A stretch of 64,000 nt of DNA. Origin: Paraspadella gotoi (Eukaryota > Chaetognatha). Positions within the stretch are counted from its first letter, which is position 1. Each line of letters begins with the position of its first letter. A program made the position numbers and the translations under genes. Of this stretch, positions 11,394-21,600 are shown piece by piece. The DNA lies in assembly GCA_051294375.1 (NCBI GenBank), contig CM119266.1, positions 20,161,657 to 20,225,656 of the forward strand, written 5' to 3'. Below the pieces are notes generated by a model, which was not told the origin of the DNA, ran no database searches, and was given only the letters and a program-made list of their open reading frames with translations.

Positions 11394-12756
11394 AAAGAAA
11401 GAAAAGAAAGAAAAGAAAGAAAAGAAAGAAAAGAAAGAAAAGAAAGAAAAGAAAGAAAAAAAGAAAAAATAATAAAAAAAGAAAAAGAAAATATTAACCA
11501 AAGAAACGTGTGCAAAAAAATACCTGGCAAGAGATGATGATCTTCTTTTTACTTTTGCGTAATCAAGATCAAGAACGCGATCAAGAATATAAATTTTGAA
11601 GGACTGAAAGTCTTTGTTGTAGCCAAGTTCCTCGCCAATGATTTTAAAGAGGGAACCCGGAGGATCGTAAACGAAACCGGAAACGACCAGAAGTGCGTTC
11701 TCGTTAATCGAGACGACCTTAAGAAACCAATGTTAAATTTAAAGGCTTCAATGAAACGTATCACTCAGAGCGTAATCACTAACTTTCGAGTTGAAAGGGT
11801 CGGTAGACTCGAAATGATCTTGAGCGAAGCGAGAGGGTCTTAAAATGTGACCGTCTACAAGACCCTGAGTGATTGGAACTCCTGAAACGAAATGTTGAAG
11901 AGACAGTAATTATTGTTATGTGTTAGTGACAGAACCATTCAATATGAGCAGTCCCTGAGCTTCGGATCAGGCTGTAACACCGTGTTACAGGCGGGTTAAG
12001 CTCCCCGTCCCTCTTAACTGCCAGGCGGCCACCGCGCTAGAACCCCGGACCTTTGGGTTGGGAGGCGAATGACTTGCCTCCGGCACCAATGGCCGCTGAT
12101 GAACGGTTGGTGGATTTTAGTCCACCATACATCCCCCCATCCCATAGGGGGAAGTCTGTTGCGTCTCTTCAGTGAATTGTTGTTGGTAGAAAGTGCGTCA
12201 CCAAGTTGAGGCATGTCGCCTGATGTGTTGTTGGCGGAAAGTGCATTGCCAGGTTGAGGCATGTCGCCTGAAAGTGTTGTTGTTGCTGTTGTGGTTGGAA
12301 GTTGTGCTCACCAATGAAGAGACAGTAATTATTGATATGTGTTAGTGACAGAACCATTCAATATGAGCAGTTCCTGAGCTTCGGATCAGGCTGTAACAGC
12401 GTGTTACAGGCGGGTTAAGCTCCCCGTCCCTCTTAACTGCCAGGCGGCCACCGGGCTAGAACCCCGGACTTTTGGGTTGGGAGGCGAATGACTTGCCTCC
12501 GGCACCAATGGCCGCTGATGAACGGTTGGTGGATTTTAGTCCTCCATAATGTATCATTATAATTTTAATTTTTACTGTAATTTAATGTAAAAAAATTTTA
12601 CCATTCAATTACGCAATAAATATTACCTTCGATGGCACTTGTTTGAGGTATGCAAACGGTGAAACAATATTTTTGTGCCAATTCGTAAGTATTTCGGAAC
12701 TTGGTTTGGAGCGCGAGAAATAACGGATTAGATTCCAATTCATCATTTTCCGACAT
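7254..12756 (-). CDS. VARP (ANKRD27)-like VPS9-domain protein without ankyrin repeats
   Basis: Eleven minus-strand exons chain in phase to 585 residues: 12756-12627, 11881-11784, 11717-11524, 11174-11027, 10875-10639, 9033-8929, 8847-8681, 8620-8492, 8422-8340, 7820-7751, 7650-7254. The N-terminus (SENDELESNPLFLALQTKF) parallels the start of ANKRD27. A helical region (FLRRFPEHAKPLKNLNAKID) parallels the segment before its VPS9 domain. The VPS9 domain (about 305-405) shows NSDDLIPVL, ANLYYVDKF and LTTFEAA. VPS9 domains are guanine-nucleotide exchange factors for Rab5-class GTPases; VARP acts on Rab21 at endosomes. The Asp of the DDLxPVL motif is kept, but the usual Tyr before the LTxFEAA strand appears to be Phe389. 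ANKRD27 continues with ankyrin repeats for some 600 residues; here the protein ends in a Ser/Thr-rich tail (about 455-585). An unlinked ankyrin part elsewhere is possible. VPS9 call strong, VARP orthology probable. Confidence 0.85.
9594..10304 (+). CDS. Unrecognised charged 203-residue protein, nested in the VARP-like gene
   Basis: Two exons, 9594-9862 and 9962-10304, joined by a clean intron (AG|GTATTT...TTTTCAG) give 203 codons ending HAWRF. The gene lies entirely within intron 5 of the minus-strand VARP-like gene (9034-10638). The protein is rich in Lys, Arg, Glu and Asp and likely mostly helical, with Trp/Tyr spread throughout (YKIHRWKDKF, ARLAYVWQTKGCVDH, DRDVWQPIWNNKYQKQ). No signal peptide, membrane segment, zinc-binding pattern or nucleotide motif is visible. 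I do not recognise the family. The aromatic-plus-charge composition resembles small ciliary or microtubule-inner proteins, but this is only a guess. The ATG at 9594 is the first in frame after stops. Its high coding quality against A/T-rich flanks makes it a real gene. Confidence 0.85.
11356..11480. repeat. (AAAG)n/(AAAAG)n microsatellite in VARP-like intron 3
   Basis: GAAA tetramers pass into AAAAG pentamers across about 100 bp. The Lys/Arg-only or Phe/Ser-only ORFs across it are artefacts of the repeat. Confidence 0.95.
11897..12129 (-). repeat. tRNA-like SINE, copy 1 of a tandem pair
   Basis: About 230 bp in intron 1 of the VARP-like gene. Read on the minus strand it carries GGGGTTCTAGC, which resembles the polymerase III B box GGTTCGANTCC, preceded by a G-rich A-box-like segment (GGTGCCGGAGGCAAGTC). 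It is repeated almost exactly at 12316-12550. A decayed relative is at about 47285-47370. Confidence 0.6.
12316..12550 (-). repeat. tRNA-like SINE, copy 2 of a tandem pair
   Basis: Near-identical to 11897-12129, with only a handful of substitutions across about 230 bp. The spacer of about 185 bp contains ORFs that are shadows of the repeat. The direct orientation and low divergence suggest a recent local duplication. Confidence 0.7.
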
Positions 12757-13428
12757 AATGAAAATGTTACTTATAATTACCCATCAAAATATTTTTTTTT
12801 TAAATTAAACTTAAATATTAGGATTGACAATCGACGAAAAAATGAACTGAAGTTGTTTCTTGGCGACAGAACTTACCCTTTTGGGTTTTCGAACAGAAGG
12901 GCAAGGCCCGCCTGGCCAAGACAAGGCTGGCGCTTTAGTCGGTGAGGAACGGACGCTAATGGAGGTTTATCAAGATGACGGACAATGAAGAAAGCACCAC
13001 CGCTTGAAAACCATCTCACCGACCCTTAATCGACAGAAAATAAAAACTATTAATACTGTAAAATTCTTGATAAAACGACCAAGAAGAAGATATGATCATC
13101 ATTGAATTAAACCAAATTCTTTTTGTGTTCATTCATAGTAAACAGCTAAATGATATTGATCAGCTATGTTTTTATTTAAATATCGACGAAGGACCACAAG
13201 TCAAGTAACCAGACGTATGATTTCACAAGTGTAATAAAAACTACGTGTAAAAATAAAATCCAATATAAATCTTTTATTGAAAGCAACAATAATTGAAACA
13301 AACATATCGACGAAGGTCCACAACCAAAACGAGAGTAAAAAATCTTAAACGACTCATGATCAAGCCAGACCCTACTATCAAAGAAAATTTATGAAAAAAT
13401 CGGGGAAAAAAAACGAACGAATTATGCG

Positions 13429-14060
13429 ATAACGAATTATTGATGTAATAATAATTTATTGATGTAATAGTAATTTATTGATGTAATAGGAATTGATTAT
13501 TGATGCGATGATAACCAATTATTGATGCGATGATAACCAATTATTGATGCTATGATAACCAATTATTGAAGCGATGATAGTCATTCACTGATGTGATGAT
13601 AGTCATTCACTAGATGCGATGATAGTCATTCATTGACGCGATGAATCATTCATCGTAAATAAAACTAACAAATGCGTGTATGAGTGAAAGAGAGAGAGAG
13701 AAAGAGAGTGAAAGAGAGAGAGAGAAAGAGAGAGAAAGAAAGAGAGAGAGAAAGAAAGAGAATAAATCTAACGAAAATCATGGATGTAAATATGGGATTT
13801 TGTATTTAAAGGAAAAAAATAATCAGAATTTTTCAAAAAAACGAACGATCACGCAAGAGATCGTACAGAGAGAGACAGACACAGAGAGAGAGAGACAGAG
13901 AGAGAGTGAGAGACAGAGAGTGAGAGAGAGACAGAGAGAGAGAGAGACAGAGAGAGAGAGAGATAGACAGAGAGAGAAAGACAGAGAGAGAAAGACAGAG
14001 AGAAGCTGGACAGCCGCTGGACCGCCGCTGCAGAGCTGAACTCGTTTTTAGACGAATCTG
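13429..14060. repeat. Minisatellite plus GA-rich composite element, copy 1
   Basis: Units of roughly 22-26 bp (GATGCGATGATAACCAATTATT and variants) fill about 13429-13640. They are followed by AACAAATGCGTGTATGAGTG, a long GA-rich tract (13681-14003) and a terminal segment GCTGGACAGCCGCTGG..CTGCAGAGCTGAACTCGTTTTTAGACGAATC. The same modules occur in reverse complement at about 35160-35665, which shows this is one composite dispersed element. ORFs inside it are repeat artefacts. Confidence 0.7.
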
Positions 14061-14239
14061 AATAAGGTCCAACCTCCTTTCCTTTCTATAAATAAATATT
14101 AAAAAATAAATATTAGGGTATAGAGCCGTATAAATGCGATCCTCTTCCCTGATGGTTGCTTAACTTATGAAATTAAAAGACTTTTACATCGCCTTTGCCT
14201 GTTTTATTTACCGTGTGCGTGGGGCACATAGAAAATTCT

Positions 14240-14500
14240 AATGAAAATTGTCAAATTACTTGTTTCGCTATCTCTATTTTTTTAAATTTAAAAATAACTA
14301 TTATTTATGATTTTATTTATTTGTTATATTATTTTTGTGTTAAGTACTTAAATATAATATTATTTATCTATGTTTGAAATGGGGACGTAAGTGTTGTCTT
14401 CTGGAAATAGGGGGTGCATCTATACAACACAAGATTACTTTATGTTCTAGTTTTCTAATTGATATCGTACATCGAAATCTCTAAAGGGGTCCTTTTTGAT
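14240..14500 (+). repeat. Dispersed A/T-rich repeat family B, copy 1
   Basis: Marked by TTACTTGTTTCRCTAT in the left part, GTGTTGTCTTCTGGAAATAG in the middle and TATACAACACAAG to the right. The same series in the same orientation recurs near 23965-24250 and 38690-38990, with a left part only near 42235-42500. No coding capacity. Confidence 0.7.
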
Positions 14501-14553
14501 CTCAAAGCCGAGACGCTAAAAGGCATTCATGAGAGCGGTATGGGAAAGTATTT

Positions 14554-14712
14554 TTATCCAGCTTCCAAACGACGTACTACAGTCTCGACCAAATGTTTCG
14601 GATGAGTGCTTCCTTGCTCGCGACTTTCCATGTAGACATCGGTGATGTTGTTCGCCTCCGAAGAATTTAAAATGAGCAGCAGATGATGGAGTTCTTTTTC
14701 GAAGCGACGTAA
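14554..14712 (-). other. Orphan open stretch, possible terminal exon of an unseen gene
   Basis: A minus-strand open frame of about 52 codons (LRRFEKELHHLLLILNSSEA, continuing to LVETVVRRLEAG and TAA at 14554-14556) has amphipathic, protein-like composition. I found no convincing upstream exon. An in-frame stop lies just upstream near a GTAAGT, so it could be a terminal exon or a gene remnant. Family unknown. Confidence 0.25.
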
Positions 14713-14977
14713 CTCGACTCGACTTACCAAAAATTGATTTCATAAACTGTGCTAGTAAATTAACATGCAAATGTTAAGAGAAGTGGGAATGGCGCCAATA
14801 TGACTCACCCTCAGAGAACGTAAAATTTCACCGCTACATAAATAATTGTTTTCAGATGTATAATATATATATTCCCGTTGTGTAAATCATGTGACCCTCA
14901 CGCCAATGAAGAAATTTCATAAAAACTCTGTAAATAAATTGTGAGACTGAGACGTCCAGAGCGTGCTTGGGGGCTCA

Positions 14978-14985
14978 TGACGTCA
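14978..14985. promoter_or_regulatory. Palindromic CRE (TGACGTCA) upstream of the KMT2C/D-like gene
   Basis: A perfect 8-bp TGACGTCA, the full CREB/ATF-type site, sits 48-55 bp before the ATG of the KMT2-like gene, likely in its core promoter or 5' UTR. No TATA box is evident. The function is inferred from site and position only. Confidence 0.4.
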
Positions 14986-15032
14986 AAATAAAAGTTACGG
15001 GCGGGAAATAGAAAAGAATTCGTTCGAAGATC

Positions 15033-15679
15033 ATGCCCCAAAATCCGGTGCCGTCAATATCTACGGCGCCACAGTCAGAAAACGCTGGCGAGTTGGCTCG
15101 TTCCTCTTCAGGGCCTCCCTTGGGATTTGCCGAGGCGCTCTTGACCCGCGGCGCGGCCTTTGCCGCCGCCATGGCAAGCGCACCGAAACGTGGTCCCGGA
15201 CGACCCAGGAAGGATGGCGCTTCGCCGGTGACACGGAAATCCCGGTAAGGACTATGGAATAATAATAATAATATAATTAAACCATCAAAAATTTTTAAAA
15301 TAAAAATTAAAACAGTAGCCTGAAAAAAAGTTTTAAACCAAGTAAATTTTTGAAAATGAAGAACGGTTCTATGCGATCTCTAACTTAAGCTTAATTTATT
15401 TATAACTTATTAACTTATAACTTTTTTCCAAATAATTCCATTTTTTTTAATGTTATGCGTAACAGGCCTTCGTCGTCATCTTCTTTACGCGGCGGTGATC
15501 TCGAAGCCCTCCTCGGCGGTCCGTCGTCTTATGGAGGTCGCGGGCGAGGTCGTGGGCGTGGGATGCGTGACCCTTTCGGTCGAAGTAGCGTCCTCCACCC
15601 TTCGCTACATCAGTCGCTCTCCCTCGGTGCGTCACCTAACCGAATGGGTTTGGACCTAGGACCCGACGATCTCTTTCAG
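15033..15679 (+). other. KMT2C/D exons 1-2: AT-hook and RG-rich N-terminus
   Basis: Exon 1 ends with GPGRPRKDG, a classical AT-hook core (GRP flanked by basic residues) that binds the minor groove of A/T-rich DNA. Exon 2 follows with a Ser run and GRGRGRGRGMRDPFG, an RGG-like stretch. The start ATG is the first in frame and is preceded by the CRE-containing region. Confidence 0.75.
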
Positions 15680-18600
15680 GTGAGATTTTTAAAAAATTTT
15701 TAAAAAGTTTTAAAAATGTTTTGACCTCAAAATTATAGCAAGCTTTTCATTTAACGTTACTAGGGTATTGAAAATTCCATGGAAGCGTCACTCATGATGG
15801 AGGAGGAAAATGCTATGTTGGAGTCAGGTACTGCTATACTGTGATTTTGGATCTACAATTTTAATTACATTTTTTTACCTCAACTAATAGTTTCAAATAA
15901 ATTGCCTTGACAGAATCCTCGTTCCTGCTTCGGGGAATGGATCCCGAAGAGCTGGCGAATTTTTTGCCAGATACTTTGGATCCTTCGCTCGAAGGCGGAT
16001 TCGAGGCGCTGGACCGTTCATTGCCGGAAGCCGCTCGTCTCTGCGCCTTTTGTAACCTTGGAGAACGATCGCTCCTTGGGCAAGGGAACCTCACTAGATA
16101 CGAACCAACCCCAGGATTTTCGCCGTTTCGATTCGAAGCCGCGGCAGGGAAGAAAAAGAGGATCGATGATATAAAAGACGACGCATCGCAGGGTAAAGTA
16201 CCAATTTTTTTCTAGATTATTTAAAGCAAAAGGAAATAAATTTTTTAACGATAAAAATTTATTCTGTCGTATCCCAAAAAGGAAACGTCGCTTCTCTATC
16301 TATGTATAAGTAAACATTTTTAACTACTATATAAAATACTTTAAAATGTAAAAACTTAAAGTTCTGAAACATTTTATTTAACAATTTTCAAAAGCAAGTC
16401 AATTTTCATCAAAGACTTAATAGTAAATATTAGTCTAAACTAAAGAAAAACTTGCAATAATGTCGTGCAATGTATAGACAAAAACTCTTATTATCCCGCC
16501 CAAATTTACTCCCCAGGCGGCAGAGGTGGCAGTCCCAAGCCATTAACTTGGCGTCGTCAGCGCGGCACCAATGCCGGTGGGCGTGGGGCTGGCACGGGCG
16601 GCGTTCGATCGCCGCGGCGTGTCAATCCCCACGCAGTGACGGACGATGAAGGACGTCCGCTCGCCGTTCTCGTCGATGAACTGAATTCCGTCGGGTTTCA
16701 AGAGGAGATCGACCCAAACCAAATTTTTTTGCCAACAGGTCAGAGGTCGCATTGATTAGATAACGAATGTTTAACATTAAAAAACATTCTGTCGATCATT
16801 AGGTCACGTAGTGGCTCATCACTGTTGCGCTGCCTGGTCAGATATGGTCGTTCAAAACGATGACTACAAGTTAAAGAACGTGGACAAGGCAGTCATGCAG
16901 GCGCTTCAGGAGAAATGTTCATATTGCAATAGGTTTGTTAAGTATTACTGAACGTTATGATACGGTTATCTTTTTAAAAGTCATTTAATAGAATATTACA
17001 TGAAGTATAATCATAACTCACTATTTTATGGACAGTGATTTTACGCGAATAAGTATGCACATTCTTTCTTTTTTTTGCAGATATGGGGCGAGTGTTCAAT
17101 GTGTAATTGAGCACTCTATCGATGAAGGTGGCGATTTAGACCCTGATGAAGAACTTCGACCAATGACGCAACGTTGCACTAAAACATATCACTATCCATG
17201 TGCCGCTGCCGCCGGTTGCTTCCAGGCCATGAAGAGGTTATTTATATACTATATAAATATAGATTGCGTTCAATTAATAGCAATAGTTAAAAGTATGCAT
17301 AGCAAAAGAGAGTTTGATAAATCTTCTGAATCCACGAGAATCCGATTTCAATCCATGGGAATCCGATTTTCATTCGCGAGATTCTGCTTCCAACAAATGA
17401 ATGCGGGGCTATGCATCTCCCTGGAAAACAAGAATTACTTTACTCCATTTAAGGGATGTTTATAGTATTTTATAGTTTAAAATATTTAATATAGGTTGGA
17501 ACTCCTTTGTACCGAACATGCGCGCGATGCGACGGCCAAAGCCTCTGTCGACGTCGACGCCCTATGCGTCGTCTGCGAACGCGTCGGGGACATCGGAGAA
17601 CAATTGTTCTGCACCTCCTGTGGCCTCCATTACCATGGCGGATGTTTAGATCCCGCGGTTGAGGTATTTTTTCTTATTTTTAGAATACTTTGATTGATTG
17701 ATTGGTTGATTGATTATTTGATTTTTTTTTAGGTTTCACCTGCCGTTCGTGCTGGGTGGCAATGTCCCGAATGTAAAATATGTCAGACTTGCCGAAATCC
17801 TGGGGACGACAACAAGATGCTCGTATGCGATACCTGTGACAAGGGTTACCACACCTTCTGCCTAAAACCCATTATGACAACTATTCCTAAAAACGGGTGG
17901 AAATGCAAGGTGCTTATGGTTTATCGTTGTTTTCTCACTGCATAACAGGAAGTTAAGAAATATTGTTTTCTTCAAGGTCCAACTTATGATATAACTTTAA
18001 TTTAAAAAAAAAATTATTATATAATTATTTATTATATATGAAATTGGTACAACCAATATATAATACGATATATAATATTACTATTAGTATTTTAATATTT
18101 TTATGACAGTTTTGAGACTTACTCATAAACTGTTTTCGAATCCCGTTTTTACTTGTTTTCGGTGTGATATTAGTGTTAAAGTGTGATATTAAAGTGTGAT
18201 ATTACTGTTAAAGCTCACGATCACTAAAAACCGTCGTAACCCATGTTGAAACTGTCATCTCCGCTAGCGAGAGAATAAACATTTCTCAAGTGCTTCTAAT
18301 TTTTTTCTTACAGAATTGCCGAGTCTGTACAGATTGCGGATCTCGCACTCCTGGTTCTGGCCTTTCATCTCGATGGCACAATAATTATTCCGTTTGTGAT
18401 AGCTGCTATCAACAACGCAACAAAGGACTTTGTTGTCCGCTTTGTGGCAAGGCCTATCGCACTTTCAATCAACAGAAAAGTAATCTCGTTCAATGCGCTT
18501 ACTGCAAAAAGTGCGTTCATTCTGAGTGCGATCCCGACATGCCTTCCGAGCTTTTAAATTTAGCGTCGCAAGGAAAAGATTTGTACGGGTTGTATTGCTG

Positions 18601-21600
18601 TCCAATATGCAAAGAAAGGGGTCCCGACGAGGTAAAAAGCACTGCTTGTAAACCAGATTAAAATCTCCGTCAATTTATTAAATTGGCTTTCTTATATTTC
18701 CACTTTTCCTTTCTCAAGTTACCTTCCGACTCGCCGCGACTCTCGCTAGATTCGACGAGTTTGACGCCAAACGAAGACTTGGAAGAAGTTGAGGAGATGA
18801 TGGATGACTTGGATGACATAGACTACGAAGAAATGGAAGAAGAATTAGCGGAAAGAGGACTGATTGGTGATGAAGATTACTCTATACACAAAGGTAAATA
18901 AAGTTAAATAAAAAACCTCGCTTTCGCATTTGTTAAATAGAATCTAATTACTCTCGGTATTAACTTTAACTAAAGATAATTTTATATATATTTTTTATTT
19001 TATATTTATATTTACAAAAACATAAAACTCTTGGTTTGTCACCCGTTATTAGAATAAGCCCTGTTTTTCTTTGGACTCAGTGAAACACGATTCAGGCGCT
19101 ATCGAAGATCAGGAATCCCTTTTTGACATGGAGGATTCCACCTCCTCCCTCGATTTGGATTCTGACGATGTCGGTGCAATTCACTCCACCACATCTCATT
19201 CCTCCATATCCGCTCAACTTAAACGTGCGGCTTCGACATCTTCTGGAGTGGCCGCAGCACTCCTGGACCAGATTCCACACCTCAAGACCGCACGTGAATC
19301 CGGAAGCGCCTCACCAACCATGAGCGACAGAAGGACCACATTGGTGAGTTTGCACCATACTCAATGAAAAATTAAAAAACAACAATACAAAATCCCTTTT
19401 TTACATTTTCATTTATTTAAAAATTGATTCAGGTGTTGTTTTTAACGAATAAAATTTATGCAAAAGAACTTCTATTCATTTTTATCGTCACTATTTAATC
19501 AAGAGTAAAATTATTAGGGTCTTGACTGGTCTGGACAAAAATTCGGAATGGGGGGAAAAGGAAAGCCGCTGGCAAGCGTGAAGATAAGTCAACGGGATGG
19601 TAAGATGGGGCGGAAGCGTGGTGGAGGTGGCGTCAGCAATAAAAGACGCGGTGGTGGGGCCGCTGCCGCAGCCGCCGCTGCAGCCGCAATGCATCCTGTT
19701 ATGTCTTCCTTCGGATTTTTCGAGCGTGAGGTTTGTTGTCAAAAAATTCGCTTCATTAATATAAATATTTGGTAAATTTATTTTTTAACGCATTTTGAAA
19801 GCGTGACCGAATGCGTTTCGGAAAAATCGAACGGAGCTACAACTTTGACGCGGCCACTGCTTCCGGCATGAGATCGCTGGGTGGCGCCTCACCGTCGACG
19901 GACTCCAGATACAGGTAATTCAAAATTTACTAAAATAGGAATCATATATATAATTTATAAATTATTGTACATATTAATACATTTTAAACAGTTTTCACAA
20001 TAAAATAAGTGTGTATTTCTTTTCCACAAGACTTGCACTTTACGTTCTTGGTTTTCGCAAGTTCTCGTCCGTCATGCCATTCACTGGGCCAAGCGGCATT
20101 TCGGCAGAATGGACATAAAGAATTCGATAGATAGTAAAGTCCGGGAAACCATAAAAGCATGCTTTCCATTTCCTGCAGTTGGAGATATTTAAATAATAAA
20201 TTGTGGCGATATATTCACCCCGCCTTACCAACTTGAATCGGCCTATCCCGGTGGCTCATCGGGGTAACACACCATCCTAACTGTGCATTCTATTTAGCAA
20301 GCGAGACGTTACTGGTATATCCACCCCATAGGCAAAGGTGGCCACTGAGGGATCAAAGCCCCCAATGCCTACAAGTGAGGCGGGCATCACAGGTAAAGCG
20401 TCTCTCTCTTGAGGCCTTCTCTCGAGCAAGCAACTGTTGCGCCAAGTACGCCTTCCACGCCTATATTTATATCCATATGTGCATTGCACACCTCCGCACC
20501 TCCGACTTCCTTTAGCCGATTTCAATGGCTCAAGGAGGGAACGCACCAATGGCGCATCATACCAACTGTTTGTTCTATCCACAGTCTTAACTACTTCCCA
20601 CTACGTTGGGAGAGCGTGACGGACTGACGTTATTAATGTAACCTCGCTAGTGGCAGGCATAGCCACTGTGGGTCTGGGGCATAGAACACCATAAAAATCG
20701 AATAACGTTACTTAAAAAAATTATGGGCAAAAAAAATATTAAAAATGTTATATTTTCTAAGTTTTCTACTTATTTTTTTGTTATCCCGTCTTTTGCACCT
20801 TCAGGATCGGAGTGAAAATTCCCCACATCTTATTATAAGCGTTTACATCATCCACAGATTTGGCGTTCAAATCAATGATTTGAAATTTTAAGGACGTTTT
20901 GATACTAGGTGTGCATCCGCTTTTTTTCGTATCCCGTTGCAAAGCAAGAATTACGACTCCGTAAGCACCGTCGGTAGTTTTGGCCCAAACCCCGTCTTTC
21001 CAAATGTTGACAAATGTCAAAGTTTTTATAACCTGAAAGAAAAAAAAAGAGCAACTGGGATGAAAATTAAAATGATTTATATAAATTCGGTATTCAATTT
21101 ATTATGCAATTATTTGCCTGGTGAATGTGAGACACCGATCTTGCCCAAATTCCAGGAGGGCTAAACACCGGAAAATAGAATTCTGCGGACAAAATAGGAA
21201 ACTTCTTAGCATCGTTGGAATCCAACAATCCTAAGCTTTTCAAATGATTCTCGACATTGTTACTAGCTTTGTTTTCCAGAAGGTACGGAATTTTGTAAAA
21301 CTTTGGCTCAATCTTTGAATCTCCTTTACCCCCCTTTTCGGACCATTCCGCAGTGAAAGAATTTGGGTCGATGGAAAAACGTCCTTTTGGGAGCTCATCT
21401 GGTTGATGCTCTTCAATTTTATCTATCGGAAATCCGATCTTGTAGGATATAACTAATGTTCCTATCAATTGAGAGAATTTGTCGAACTTCAAAATATAAT
21501 CCGGCATTACGCTTTTCCAGAGCTGCTTTAGGATATCTACGCTCATTACCGCCCACTCAAGGAAGCCTAAACACTGCTCGTAACCGTATTCTTCTGGGGG

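Noticed and set aside
11312-11497. Lys/Arg-only ORF and its Phe/Ser-only antisense partner
   Set aside because: Both are translations of the AAAG/AAAAG microsatellite.
12014-12357. Minus-strand ORFs with repeated MPQPGNALSAN-like units
   Set aside because: They cross the tandem SINE copies and the spacer between them; no splice context supports coding.
13429-13660. CRISPR-like array
   Set aside because: Units are contiguous, decaying minisatellite repeats without unique spacers, in an animal genome.
13680-14039. Glu/Arg/Ser-repeat ORF of 119 codons and its antisense
   Set aside because: Produced by the GA-rich tract of the composite repeat.
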